Assembly (NCBI GenBank): GCA_025618425.1
Contig: CM046844.1
Location: 15,564,076 to 15,628,075 of the forward strand
Source: Heliocidaris tuberculata
Taxonomy: Eukaryota > Echinodermata > Echinoidea > Camarodonta > Echinometridae
Reading direction: 5' to 3'
DNA length: 64,000 nucleotides
Made by a program: the position numbers and the translations under genes. The notes under the pieces were generated by a model. The model was not told the DNA's origin. It saw only the letters and a program-made list of their open reading frames with translations, and ran no database searches. Positions 21,401-43,839 of this stretch are shown in pieces. How positions within the stretch are numbered: the stretch's first letter is position 1; each line of letters starts with the position of its first letter.

Positions 21401-22336
21401 AGCCCAGGTGGTATGTCGGCATCTGGGATACACCAGTGAGGGCGCAGAAGCTGTTGTTGGAGAATATTTCGTAAGTGGCCATGTACCGCAGGTGTTGAGT
21501 TCTATTTCCTGCAGTGGCCGGGAACAAAGCTTGGAGAATTGTCGTCATTATCCTGCAGTTTACTTCGAGCAGAATTACAGTGCAGCAGGAGTAGATTGTA
21601 GTAAGTATCTTATGTACTTGACAATTCCTCTATAAATATATCAATCACATTTGTTTTGAAAATACATTTTCTAGGCTTTTCACAAAGATTATTTACTTTT
21701 TTCAACCGCAATGCCAGTTGTAGGTTTTCGCGAATCAGAAACAACTTCTACAGTATGTACTAAACGTTATCATGGTTACAAACTTCTCTAAAAAACAGTT
21801 CTGCAATTCAAGTTTGAGCGTTGATGGTATAAAATGGAACCCACAAACTTTTTGTTTGACCATATTTTGATGTGAATGTTTGAATTTCTGTTTGTTAAAT
21901 TATTTTGCATGTTGTTTTATTAAATCTAATTTGTTTAGTATGTGTTTTTCAAATAATATTGTTTACGTTTTACCTGTTCATTTTTCCTTCTCGGACTCGC
22001 TGAATAGCCGTCTGTGTTTTGACTGAATGTGAGTTTTTAAACCGTGAATGAATAAATAAAATATAATACAAAACAATATCTCGTTTTGATTCAATATATT
22101 TGATTTTGACAATGGGGGTTTGGTATCATTAAAGAGCCTGTTTATCCCGCCTTTATTAAAACGATGCCCCATCTGTAATGATGATATAATTTTTTCCTCT
22201 TTTTTTTCTTTTTATGATTACAGCCTCATCAACAAGCATGTCAAGTCAGCTTGAGATATCCCACCTGGTGGTTTGCCTCATGTCTTTTGTTGTTGGTCTA
22301 ACTCTGACTTTACTGACTGACTTGATTGTATCATAA
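12337..22336 (+). CDS. SRCR gene A: signal peptide, six SRCR domains, C-terminal hydrophobic anchor
   Basis: Eight exons can be joined in one frame: 12337-12433, 15590-15925, 16292-16627, 17892-18224, 18733-19053, 20283-20606, 21274-21600 and 22224-22336. Together they give 2187 bases and 728 residues. Every junction is GT/AG and phase 1. Residues 1-32 hold a signal peptide (core LWILCVFVMLF); 33-691 hold six SRCR domains, each from one exon; 692-728 are Ser-rich, then hydrophobic to the last residue. SRCR domains bind microbial surfaces, lipids or proteins, and surface SRCR receptors often serve in immune recognition; that role is inferred here. Each domain shows six cysteines (C2, C3, C5-C8), the group A pattern, except the sixth, which has lost C2 and C7. 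Genes B and C are tandem paralogs downstream. The signal-peptide start was chosen because it is the only ATG giving a phase-1 exon with a hydrophobic core. Confidence 0.85.
12943..14015. mobile_element. Fold-back element with ~230-bp inverted arms
   Basis: The left arm (CAGTGCGTATAAAAAAAAGT... to about 13190) is mirrored on the right (about 13795 to 14015). Shared landmarks are GTAGCTTCTAA/TTAGAAGCTAT, TTGTTCCAAGTTTGGGCT/AGCCCAAACTTGGAACAA and TGACTGAGC/GCTCAGTCG. (TA)n DNA borders it on both sides. A CAGTG terminus and TA flanks fit Tc1/mariner-derived non-autonomous elements. A one-armed relative lies at 33528-33745 in gene B. The middle has a (CT)n tract at 13477-13513. Confidence 0.75.
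14183..14254 (-). ncRNA. tRNA-like sequence, probably the head of a SINE
   Basis: The minus strand starts GCCTCCGTGGTCTAGTGGTT, a good A box, and includes GGGTTCGACTCCC, a good B box. Acceptor and T stems can form, with one mismatch in the acceptor. The anticodon arm is irregular: the stem can be drawn as TTGGC/GCCAA with loop GTACAGT, which gives an unlikely ACA anticodon. The internal promoter of a tRNA-derived SINE is more likely than a working tRNA gene. Confidence 0.55.
14322..14396. repeat. (TA)n(TG)n microsatellite
   Basis: A (TA)n run of about 20 bases passes directly into a GT-rich run of about 50 bases. Confidence 0.9.
15590..15925 (+). CDS. SRCR gene A exon 2: SRCR domain 1
   Basis: Acceptor TTCTTGACAG, donor GTAAGT at 15926; 336 bp, phase 1 to 1. 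It reads ETSGDLRLVDGG, GRVEIFHNSQW, VVCRQLGLDTANVR, LDECS and AAAECG. Six cysteines are present. The usual CxxGW after C2 is replaced by CIDTSS. It is closest to the single SRCR exon of gene C (shared LGLDTxNVRxYT and an A-x-E-C-G end). Gene B has no domain of this subtype. Confidence 0.9.
16292..16627 (+). CDS. SRCR gene A exon 3: SRCR domain 2
   Basis: Acceptor GATAACAG, donor GTAAGT at 16628; 336 bp, phase 1 to 1. It contains EGDVRLVNGSS, LVEIYHDGQWGSVC, WVVCQQLGY and HLDNVGCVGRESRVDTC, and six cysteines. Three N-glycosylation sequons (NGS, NWS, NGS) are visible. The usual D-x-GVxC end is changed to HAWALC. Confidence 0.9.
17119..17777. mobile_element. TTAA-flanked inverted-repeat element between SRCR exons 3 and 4 of gene A
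   Basis: TTAA lies at 17119-17122 and 17774-17777. The arms (about 165 bp each) are inverted copies: AAGAAGCAGA/TCTGCTTCTT-type blocks, AGTTTGAGCAAA/TTTGCTCAAACT, and CAAACACAAATTGG/CCAATTTGTGTTTG. A G/C-run element (about 17384-17560, GGGGTGGATCCAGGGGGCC) sits inside. TTAA duplication suggests piggyBac-type mobilisation. Confidence 0.75.
17774..17816. repeat. Perfect 16-bp hairpin upstream of SRCR domain 3
   Basis: Arms TTAACTGTTCGTCATC (17774-17789) and GATGACGAACAGTTAA (17801-17816) are exact reverse complements around an 11-base loop. It overlaps the TTAA of the neighbouring element and may be part of a second small element. Confidence 0.85.
17892..18224 (+). CDS. SRCR gene A exon 4: SRCR domain 3
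   Basis: Acceptor GTTGAAAG, donor GTAAGC at 18225; 333 bp, phase 1 to 1. It shows DPDEGDLRLV, GRVEIYHDGQWGTIC, WVVCRQLGY, IHLDYVSC, LDAC and VGVSC, with all six group A cysteines. NHT is a possible N-glycosylation site. Confidence 0.93.
18437..18490. repeat. (TA)n microsatellite
   Basis: About 50 bases of alternating TA in the intron between SRCR domains 3 and 4 of gene A. Confidence 0.95.
18733..19053 (+). CDS. SRCR gene A exon 5: SRCR domain 4
   Basis: Acceptor TTATTAACAG, donor GTAAGT at 19054; 321 bp, phase 1 to 1. It contains [64 protein letters not shown]: a textbook group A SRCR domain. It is most like domain 2 of gene B ([15 protein letters not shown] is shared). Confidence 0.95.
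19750..19917. mobile_element. Possible SINE-like fragment with (CA)n tail
   Basis: The stretch from GGGCGTTGTGGTTTGCGCC through TCGGATGGTGACGTTAAAGG and GGTCGGTCCCCAG to CACGTCTGTAAAAACCC, ending in (CA)n at 19895-19914, has the look of a short interspersed element 3' part. No second copy was noted in this window. Confidence 0.3.
20283..20606 (+). CDS. SRCR gene A exon 6: SRCR domain 5
   Basis: Acceptor TTTTTAAAG, donor GTAAGA at 20607; 324 bp, phase 1 to 1. It shows NEGNVRLVGGS, GRVEIFHDDKWGTVCSDGWDD, AVCRQRGG, IYLDDVSC, LDTC, NCTHGDDAGVRC. All six cysteines are present, with two sequons (NLT, NCT). The usual LGY after C3 is changed to RGGY. Confidence 0.94.
21274..21600 (+). CDS. SRCR gene A exon 7: SRCR domain 6, with C2 and C7 missing
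   Basis: Acceptor TTTTTAG, donor GTAAGT at 21601; 327 bp, phase 1 to 1. It has DVRLVDSS, GRVEVYTGGQW, VVCRHLGY, SSISCSGRE, LENC and AAGVDC. At the C2 position the reading is RPVLDYPWD (Leu in place of Cys), and no cysteine stands between C6 and C8, so C7 is gone too. In the family C2 pairs with C7, so a whole disulfide is missing while C3, C5, C6 and C8 remain. The frame is open and otherwise conserved. Confidence 0.9.
22224..22336 (+). CDS. SRCR gene A exon 8: Ser-rich stalk and hydrophobic C-terminus
   Basis: Acceptor TGATTACAG; stop TAA at 22334-22336. Residues 692-728 are a short Ser/Thr-rich stalk, then a hydrophobic run HLVVCLMSFVVGLTLTLLTD ending with LIVS. No basic stop-transfer residues and no cytoplasmic tail follow. 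This could be a short transmembrane anchor or a GPI-attachment signal; the small-residue Ser stretch before it would suit the latter. Gene B differs sharply in this part. Confidence 0.8.
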
Positions 22337-23239
22337 ACCTCCGCTCCAAGCCCTACAAAACAACATAACCACTGGCAAAAAAAAAAAGAGGGTTATCCCT
22401 GACGTCAAAATCATAAAAACTGCCATGACTGAACCACCCCGTTGCGATTGTACTTGAACCTAAGACCGCGCCCGCGTACATATTATGCGTTTGTCACAAC
22501 TATCCCTCTCAGTACGATATGATGGTGTCACGTGAGAACCCTCTATACCCCTACAGCACAACCAGTCCTGATGTTTATTTCTTAACCACGGAATCCTTTC
22601 TATGGCAACGTACCAGGTCAAGATTCATCATTGTTTTATTCCAGCAACATCCAACAGAATCCAGCAGATATATGTGGCGACCGATTCCGCACCATCATAC
22701 AATGTTACACAAGGTGTGGAACTAAAGCCCATTCCGCCATCCTTAAAACCAGGATGTGTCTATTTGTCAACGAAATCAAGCATATTTTCACTTTTGAAAT
22801 AAATAAATGCCAACTTCAAAATATCATTTTACACTACGGAAGTGAAGTGAGTTATGTGTAAAACTTGCTTACTTAGCAGCTTAGAGTAATTGAATGTCCG
22901 ATTTTGACAATTCCAAATTTAATATGACCTTAGGATATTTAGAATGGCATTCATTATTAGTTTTATATAATTTATATCTGCAGATGCACTTTCCATTCAT
23001 TTTCGCTTTTATAGCATCACGTCCATGTTCTGTAACGTATGTCACGACTTTTATCATTACATTTGTCATTTTAACAGTAATCTACAGAAATGATTCTATA
23101 CCTAACTAGAAATGTATAAGATATTATTTCGTAAAGTAGTATCTTAAATGGTACTGATACATATTCTCAACTTTATATGGTGACTTTTCATTATCATCGT
23201 TTTACCATAAGTAAATCAATAATAATAATAATACATTAC

Positions 23240-23560
23240 ATTTTTATAGCGCTTAATACGAAAGTTCCTAAGCGCTTTACAAAGTAAATTTATTTAAATA
23301 TACATAGGTACTGTACTCAAACTAAAATTATCAAGCATAGCCTTAAAAATAAGTAATGTACGTAAAAAATGAAGCATGCAAAATAACTTAAGTATTAACA
23401 ATAATCAAATGAAAAAATTACATTGTTAATCTAGAAATTACTACACATAGCCTTATACAAAGAATAAGAGACAAACCATTATAAAGTATATAGAAAGATA
23501 ACAATAAACAATTACATCAGCAAAAAGAAGCTGGAGAGTTACAAAGGGGAATTAAAAAGG
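23240..23560. mobile_element. Repeat element end with TATAGCGCTT / AGCGCTTTAC motifs
   Basis: The phrase ATTACATTTTTATAGCGCTT followed by CCTAAGCGCTTTACAAAG, next to an (AAT)n run, is typical of the 3' ends of interspersed elements in marine invertebrates. Its superfamily cannot be told from this piece. Confidence 0.4.
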
Positions 23561-23884
23561 AAAGTCTTAAGAGAAGACTTAAACACAGCAGTAATAAACA
23601 TATAAGTTAGGAATCTTGTCGGAAACACGCAAGCCATCAAACAAGTGTATATTTTCTTCTTCTTCTTCTTCTTCTCTTTTTTTTTTGGGGGGGGGGGGTT
23701 AGTGGAGGGATAAATCAATGAAGATAGATTCAGATTCAGTTTTGTTGGAAACACTTCCTCCAAAATGTTCGGATCGGTGTGAAATTGGCAGTGGCTTCTG
23801 AGAAGTATTTTGTAGTTAGTATTCAAATGATCGCAAACAATTTACTTTTTAAAGTATATCCCAGTCTTTAGAGGAGGTTTGGTG

Positions 23885-23945
23885 GTACAGTGGTAGAGCT
23901 TTTGTCTCGTAACTGGAATGTCCCGGATAACCAAATTTCCCCCAA
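23885..23945 (+). ncRNA. Degenerate tRNA-like remnant
   Basis: TGGTGGTACAGTGGTAGAGC resembles a tRNA A box and D arm, but the B box is badly degraded (GTCCCGGATAACC). Probably a SINE or tRNA pseudogene fragment. Confidence 0.25.
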
Positions 23946-24539
23946 AATTGTGAACTTTTAAAAGGTTTTTTTTTTCTCTCTAGATCATCATTCATTATAT
24001 TCAGTATATATTCTGAATTCAAGCGATCCTGTAACCAGTGATTTCAAACTGTTCCAACTCGAGGTTCGGGGTTTGGAAGGAACCCGAAAAGAACCCCAAC
24101 TTGCGAGCAGAACCCCCTGCTACGGTCCGGGTAGGCCTATTTTTGATACATCATCATTTGATATTTTGCGAAGCAAAAGTGACGTTAACATGACAAGAGG
24201 ATTTCATAGACAATGTTGCCATATTGAATCATTCGTCGTTTTCAGTTTTAATCAAGTTCAGTCACGTTTATGGAGAATTTAGTCTCAACTTTTTTGTAAC
24301 GTTACTATCAGAGTATGTTTGATGTCTTATCAATTTTGATATCCTGGAATAATAGGATGATTCTTATCGGCTATGAGTCTATTATAACTTCTTGCGGTTG
24401 GTATGGTATGTTAAGCATGTTAATGATTTTTTAACAATCTTATCTTATATTCTTACTATGTCAGGGGTTTTTAAATTTCAAATGAATTCAGTGTCTAAAT
24501 TTGTAATTTTAATTAAACATTTTTTAAATTATTATTTAA

Positions 24540-24850
24540 ACAACGTGTAATGGCGGGTGTGTGATTGGTGCGGTTTGTGAGTATGCGCACTGTGTAAAAA
24601 GTGGCATCATTATACTAAATAAAAACAGATTAAACAATGTTATACAAATTAATCGACTTTGTATGATCGTGCTTATGAATATTACGAATGATATCAAAAA
24701 GTCTACCAGATTTGTGTGAATGTGTTATTTGGTAAAGCTGCCACGATTATTTTAATGTCTTGTTAAAAGGGGAGAAGGTAAATGTTTCCCCTTGTTATTA
24801 TCATTGGCTTTCGTCAAAAGTAACCCTTGTTTCTTTGACAAGAGTGTGAT
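24540..24850. repeat. 3'-flank block duplicated downstream of gene B (42740-42975)
   Basis: Shared landmarks, in order: GTAAAAAGTGGCATCA, AAAAAGTCTACCA, GTGTTATTTGGTAAAGCTGC, CGATTATTTTAATGTCTTGT, AAATGTTTCCC, GTCAAAAGTAACCCTT. The block lies about 2.2 kb after the stop of gene A and about 2.5 kb after that of gene B. Confidence 0.8.
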
Positions 24851-26167
24851 TTTTCTAAATGACTGTGCGGCTACTGTTCCCAACTGGTCATCCATGAATT
24901 TCAAGTTCTAAAGAATCATGAAAATGAAATCCATGCACTATGGTGACATGTCAGGCAAGATTCGCTACTGTTTGGTCATCAACTTTCGAAAGCATCATGC
25001 CTAAAATTGAATTTAAGCACTAAAACAATCATGGGTTATCATTCAAAGATGCATAAACATTCAAACAAATAATGAAAAAACATAATTTCACAATGCACAT
25101 GTATTCAACTCTTTAAAAAAAGAAAAAACAAGCACGAGAGAAACTTCAGTGCTTAAGTTTATATATACGTGCAGAGATATATTGTAGGAGATACTATACT
25201 ATAAAAAAAGTACATATTTTGAAAATATTCTCCAAATTCAAAATATAAATATGTTTTTTGTTTTCTTGTACAATTCAGGATGGGGTCTGTTTCATCGGAT
25301 GACACTATGTATATTGACAATATTTAATGCATGATGGAGTACTGACTATCGCGGTAAAACTCGCAAAAATTAGTTTACGCAAATATGCCTACGTCTTGGA
25401 TTTGATTAAAGTACGTATCAGGCATTAACTGCATGTTCTCTATCAACTATGAATAATTCACAGTAAATCATACATCCAACCCATGTAAAAATCTGTTTAA
25501 CCACAAATGTAAAAAAAAAAAAAAATCGCCTACAAATGTAAAAGTTTCCATTTTTACCTTAAATGTCATAACATGTCACCCGCAAATGTAAAAACTCATT
25601 GCTTGAAAATGCACCGATGTAAGATCAGTTAGTATGAGAGGTATGTGTGAGTGCGTGTGTAAGCGTGTGTGTGAGGTTTCATGACCATTAAAATCCATGA
25701 TATATCGAAAGCCCCTTTACCACAATTGTAAAAACATGTCAACTGCAAATATTAAAAATCATTAAACTAGTGGTTTACCGTTTACAGGGGCGGGGTTTAG
25801 GAGCTGATTATACTTCAATGGCAAGAAAAAAAAATCACATAATTGCAATAGAAGAACAATTTATTTTATCAGTTTCAAGAGGGCGCTTCATGTAAATTGA
25901 ATTTGAACGTAATTTTTACTTTTTTATTAACGTGATTGTTAATGATGAAATATTTAATGCTTGAATAAAAATGAAATGCCTGAAACCTGTTATTGTTTCA
26001 ATCTAGTGATAATCGAAGGTAACACAAAAGTACACTATATAGTTCTGACCCTGCCAGAAGCCCCAAATACCCCCCCCCCCCCCCATTGAGCTAGCTCATC
26101 TTAGGATATTATCCAATGAAATGAGACAAAAATTGTATAGCATGAATCAGAGTATTATACCGAGCGT

Positions 26168-26523
26168 AACAGTGGCGTACCCAGGATTTTTTTACAGGGG
26201 AAGCAAATTTTGTCAAATTGTCAAAACTGTCAAATTCTGCTTGGAGGAAGACCCGTATTTTTTTCTTCTCGCCAGCCCTCCAAAACTCGCTCAGTGTGGG
26301 GGGGGGGGGGGGTTATCAAACGTTTTGCTCCATGATTCTCTGACAAGCAACAAAAAAAAAAAAAACCCAAAAGGTAAAAAAAAAATTCTTCCTGTCAAAA
26401 GTTGTCAGGGGGGCACTCTGCCCCCTGCCCCCCCCCCCTTGGGTACGCTAGTGGAGTGTACCCCCTGTCAAAAGTTGTCGGGGGGCACTCTGCCCCCTGC
26501 CCCCCCCCCCTTGGGTACGCTAG
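26168..26523. mobile_element. AGTGGCGTA-type element inserted upstream of gene B, with tandem duplication
   Basis: The insertion starts ACAGTGGCGTACCCAGG, has a poly-G core and ends GGGTACGCTAGTG. The flanks are GAGCGTA (left) and GAGTGTA (right), and gene C has a single GAGTGTAAGC at the empty site (48468-48480), so a target duplication of about 7 bases is likely. The last ~70 bases (CCTGTCAAAAGTTGTC to GGGTACGCTAGTGGAGTGTA) are present twice in tandem. Confidence 0.75.
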
Positions 26524-26754
26524 TGGAGTGTAAACAAAACGCGTTTACTTCTTCATATCTGTCATTTTTCAAAGTCATTTAACTGCTGGATTTCACTTTG
26601 AGGACATATTTGTACAATTCAAAGCTAGGTAAGTACAGTTTTGGGGTATTTGTATCCGTAATTAGTTATTAATCTTAAAATTGGCAAAAAGATGGGCTTG
26701 TGCATGTGCTCGCTCAATTTACATATTAATGTACAGTGCTCCGTACTCGCCCAA

Positions 26755-26870
26755 GCACTGCGCAAGCGCTATTTCTTTTAGCCACGGCCTGATGACGCAG
26801 CTCTTTTCCACATCCATTCGCATCAAGTGGGAGAAAATGAAAATGATAATCTGGAGTAAAGTTCCAATTT
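26755..26870 (+). promoter_or_regulatory. Candidate promoter block of SRCR gene B
   Basis: It contains GCGCAAGCGCTATTTC, CCACGGCCTGATGACGCAGC and GGGAGAAAATGAAAATGATAA about 270-160 bases before the ATG. The same order of motifs is kept before gene C, and a diverged version before gene A. Function is inferred only. Confidence 0.4.
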
Positions 26871-27032
26871 AGGATCTTTACTGTCAAAATATCAAAGACA
26901 ACATTTTTCGTCACAACGAATTGATCGACATATATATTTTTTAAACGAAATTATTGTGAATAGCACAGAAATACACTTGTTTGGGATCTAACCTACTTCA
27001 AGGTATATTTTTTAGCGTGACATCAATAGCTT

Positions 27033-40264
<13,232 letters not shown>

Positions 40265-42127
40265 CTACTAGCGAAATCAGGGGGATAGCAAAAATATTCA
40301 TCGTTTTATCTTACTTCTATATATGTACCTTCTATATAACTACATAATGATAATGACAATGATTTTTATAGGGTGCATTTATCAACTTACCTGAGAAGGA
40401 AAAAAGGTGATTAACAATATCATGGCCATTATATAATTTCTTTTTCAAAGAGCTACCTCTACTTAGCTTTTAGACAATATAAATTTCTTTCAGTTCTGGT
40501 ACCTTTGAGGCACAATGAAGTGGCCTGAAACTCATAAACATAAAACAACTTTTTGTATACATTTTGCAATATTCCCTGAATTTTTGAAAAGAACCTTTTA
40601 ATATTTGCTATGTCTCGAGATACTACTATTTTTTTTCAGGGGATATCATAATGTAATTTAATTTATTATTATTTTTCTTTCATTGTAATTTTATTAAAGT
40701 TCCCAAAACGAAGTTTTGAACATAAAGCGCCTTTATTAAAATATTGTTAACACTTTGTTTACGGATTGTGGGAGAGTTTTGGTATATACCCTTTGAAAAG
40801 GAAAATCGAACGGTAATTATATTCTAAAAGCACATAATCCTGATCAAAGTCTGACATTTCAATTTATTAGGAATATGTCTTTATAATACTTTCGGATTTT
40901 ACCTTGAAGAGTTTTAATAATTTGAATGTATTAAGTTGAAATGATTTTACAAAACCAATACATATTAATGCTTCACAACTAGACCACATCCGTACAACAG
41001 TTGTGCAATTACTAAAAATGTTTAGGTTGCATTGTGTGCGCTTCATCTTATGACAGCTTGGAATCTATAGAAAATCACAACGCTCTTTCAACTTTGTAAA
41101 GCTTGACCTTTACGATGAAACAAAAGTAGAACTTATATAACAAATCATAAGATTTTTTTTTAAATCATAAAACCTGTTATGAAGTAAAGGTTTAGAAGAA
41201 AGATGCAATATAATAAGTTTCCACTCCCCTCGTCGATGGCCTAACACTTTGGATAGTTGATAGCAATTGAGATTACTTTTTAAAAAATAATAATAAAGCC
41301 TCAGATACTACTCTTGGTAAACTTGTTGGAAATCGTTAAACATATAGATTGCAAAATGGTATAGGAATAGAAGTGTAACTCGTATATGGACAATTTGGTC
41401 CTCATTCGACGGGAAGAAGTGTGTGAGTGTACTTGGGTGTGTGTGTGTGTGCTCGTGATTCTTATTTTATATTGATGGAATTGTTAGAATGTAGATGTCA
41501 TTGTACCTGAAACTTCTAGAATCTAGATGGCACTGAAATGTGGATGATCACTACAATTAGAGAGAACGATACTAACCATTTTGACATGATTTTAGCGCAT
41601 GTGTAAATTCATTTGGTTGCACTTTTACATGAAAGCAGAGTATATCATCATGAAGGGAATTAAACAATAACCATATCCGACTAATTTCTATGAAAATGTT
41701 TTATTGCAGATAGAGATTTTATTTCCTTTTACTTCTTTTCGCTCAAGTTAACTTCAGGTAAGTGCATATAGATCAATAAAGTCAAATAACTTATTGCAGT
41801 TTAATATTTAAAGAAACGTTTCTTGTGATAACTCGTCTTAATCATTTTTATTAAGTATTTATTATTGTGGAGAAACAGTAATCTCTGTAGCGTACAAAAA
41901 TTATGTTTTGTTTTTGTGTTGTTGTTGTTTTTTTTTGTCGATGTAAAATGGGAACTTCAAAAGAGATGTGTCTCTTCGTGATTCGATTTAGAGAACTAAC
42001 AGGCAGAGACAGTATAGATGATGGGTGAGAGATTTGAGTATATGAAGAGCAAACAAAGTTTATTCGATTTTTTGACGGTAATTTTTTTTCCGTTCTAAGT
42101 TCTCTCAGAAGGGAGGAGGTCATGTGT

Positions 42128-42410
42128 ATGTTTTTTTTTGGTTTTTTGTTGGTGTTTTTTGTTTGTTTTGTTTTGCTTTTTGTCTTTTGTTTGTGTTTTT
42201 TTGTTTGTTTTGTTTTGCTTTTTGTTTTTGTTTTTTTTGTTGTTTTTTTGTTTTTGTTGGTTGTTGTTTTAGTTTGTTGTTTTTTGTTTTGTTTGTTTTT
42301 TTGTTTTGTTTTGTTTTGTTTGTTTGTTTGTTTTGGGGTTTTTTTTGTTTGTTTGTTTGTTTGTTTGTTTGTTTGTTTGTTGTTGTTTTTTTTTTTGGGG
42401 GGGGGGGGGG
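42128..42410. repeat. (TTTTG)n/(TTTG)n low-complexity tract ending in poly-G
   Basis: Nearly 280 bases of T with regularly spaced single G or GC, ending with T9 and G14. The phrase TTTGTTTGTTTTGTTTTGC occurs twice. The Phe/Val/Cys-rich open frames here are not genes. Confidence 0.95.
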
Positions 42411-42739
42411 TTAGGAGAAACAAAAAATAATAATTTCCAGCCTGTAAAGGCCCTCTCTCAGAAATGGTTGGGAGTATTACAATATAGCGATTTCCCCGAC
42501 ATTCCTGAACCTGTTTGGAAATAAAATTTCATTCGTGTCGACTACAGACGTTTTCAGAATATCTCGTGATTGTTAAACCAACATTTTCTTTTCAATTGAG
42601 TACAAAAGGTGAATATCTAAAGAGGGTATTACAGAAGTGACTTGTAATTTTAAAAAAAAAAACAAGACAGTGTAAATTTGTGTAAATTCATTCCTATCTA
42701 TATTTTCTTCACAAATTATTCAGATTTGTAAATAAAATA

Positions 42740-42975
42740 TTTTTTGCTCAATCAGAGCACACTGGGTAAAAAGTGGCATCAAATTAATCGAATTAAGATG
42801 AGCGTGCTAAGCCTTATGAATAATACGAATAATACTAAAAAGTCTACCACATTTGTGCACATGTGTTATTTGGTAAAGCTGCCGCGATTATTTTAATGTC
42901 TTGTTAAAAGGGTAGAAAGTAAATGTTTCCCTTTATTATCATCATTGGCTCTTGTCAAAAGTAACCCTTTTCCCC
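42740..42975. repeat. Gene B copy of the duplicated 3'-flank block
   Basis: It matches 24580-24850 downstream of gene A, with the same ordered landmarks (AAAAAGTCTACCACATTTGT, GTGTTATTTGGTAAAGCTGC, CGATTATTTTAATGTCTTGT). This suggests that the duplication unit included 3' flanking DNA. Confidence 0.8.
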
Positions 42976-43839
42976 AATATCGTCAAATAAAAGATTAAGG
43001 GCATAATGTATTGAACATACATGTAATAGGCCGGTTTACTAACATATTCAAATTTTATGCATGCTTTTTAAACAAAGGTTGTTCTTGACAACCTGAAAGC
43101 TTGCCCGATGCTTACCCGACATAGCAACAAGTAATGTATGCAAACTGGATTCCTAGTATTGTAGTCCATTTATTAATAACAGGTTGGTGGAATACCTGGT
43201 CACTAGGTCCTCCGGAAAGAAACATCCATAAATTTGAATAACTTAGTAAACCGGTCAATTCATAAATGTAGATTAGATTGACATATCCTATGCTTGTCAA
43301 AAACAAAAACAAAAACAAAATCTCGGAATTGTACCCACCTTTCAAGATTCCTGCAACCTCTCATGATTGTACAACACCTGCTCTGGTAAAACTGATTGTT
43401 TCGCGGTCAGTTTCTCATAAACGCAACTGACCCTTTCAAATTGGCATCTTTTTTTCATTTTGGGTTGAACAGCTAGTGCTATTTAAATATCATTTCTATA
43501 TCTTTTTCTTATTGGACAGAGTCAAACGGTGGATCCTTAATCCATATTTGTTTTTGCTTGCTGCCCGTTAGATTATGTTTTAAAACAGTTTAAAATGACA
43601 TTTTTTGCCCCCGTTACAATAGCAGACATTTATACATGTAGACATGATAAATACTACATAAGGTAATGATACGCCTAATGTATCCCCCTATGCCCCCCCC
43701 CCCCCGTAGATACGCTACTGACTGTAATGCATGCTTAACTGAAGAAATTTGAAGAAAAAAAATTATTTACATCAACAGATTTGAATCTCTTTTAAATTCT
43801 TATTCCTCATACAAGATGTTGTTTATGGATTCTTGTAAC

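Larger units (their letters stand above)
22337..26020. other. Gene A 3' flank and intergenic DNA
   Basis: Likely 3' UTR follows the stop; AATAAA motifs lie at 22798-22807. Further on are a degenerate retroelement end (about 23240-23830), a tRNA-like remnant at 23885-23945, a block at 24540-24850 repeated downstream of gene B, and an inverted partial copy (25190-25450) of the element at 30318. No further gene was recognised. Confidence 0.5.

Noticed and set aside
42122..42430. Cys/Phe/Val-rich membrane-protein-like frames
   Set aside because: They come from the T/G low-complexity tract and end in poly-G; composition alone produces the hydrophobic look.
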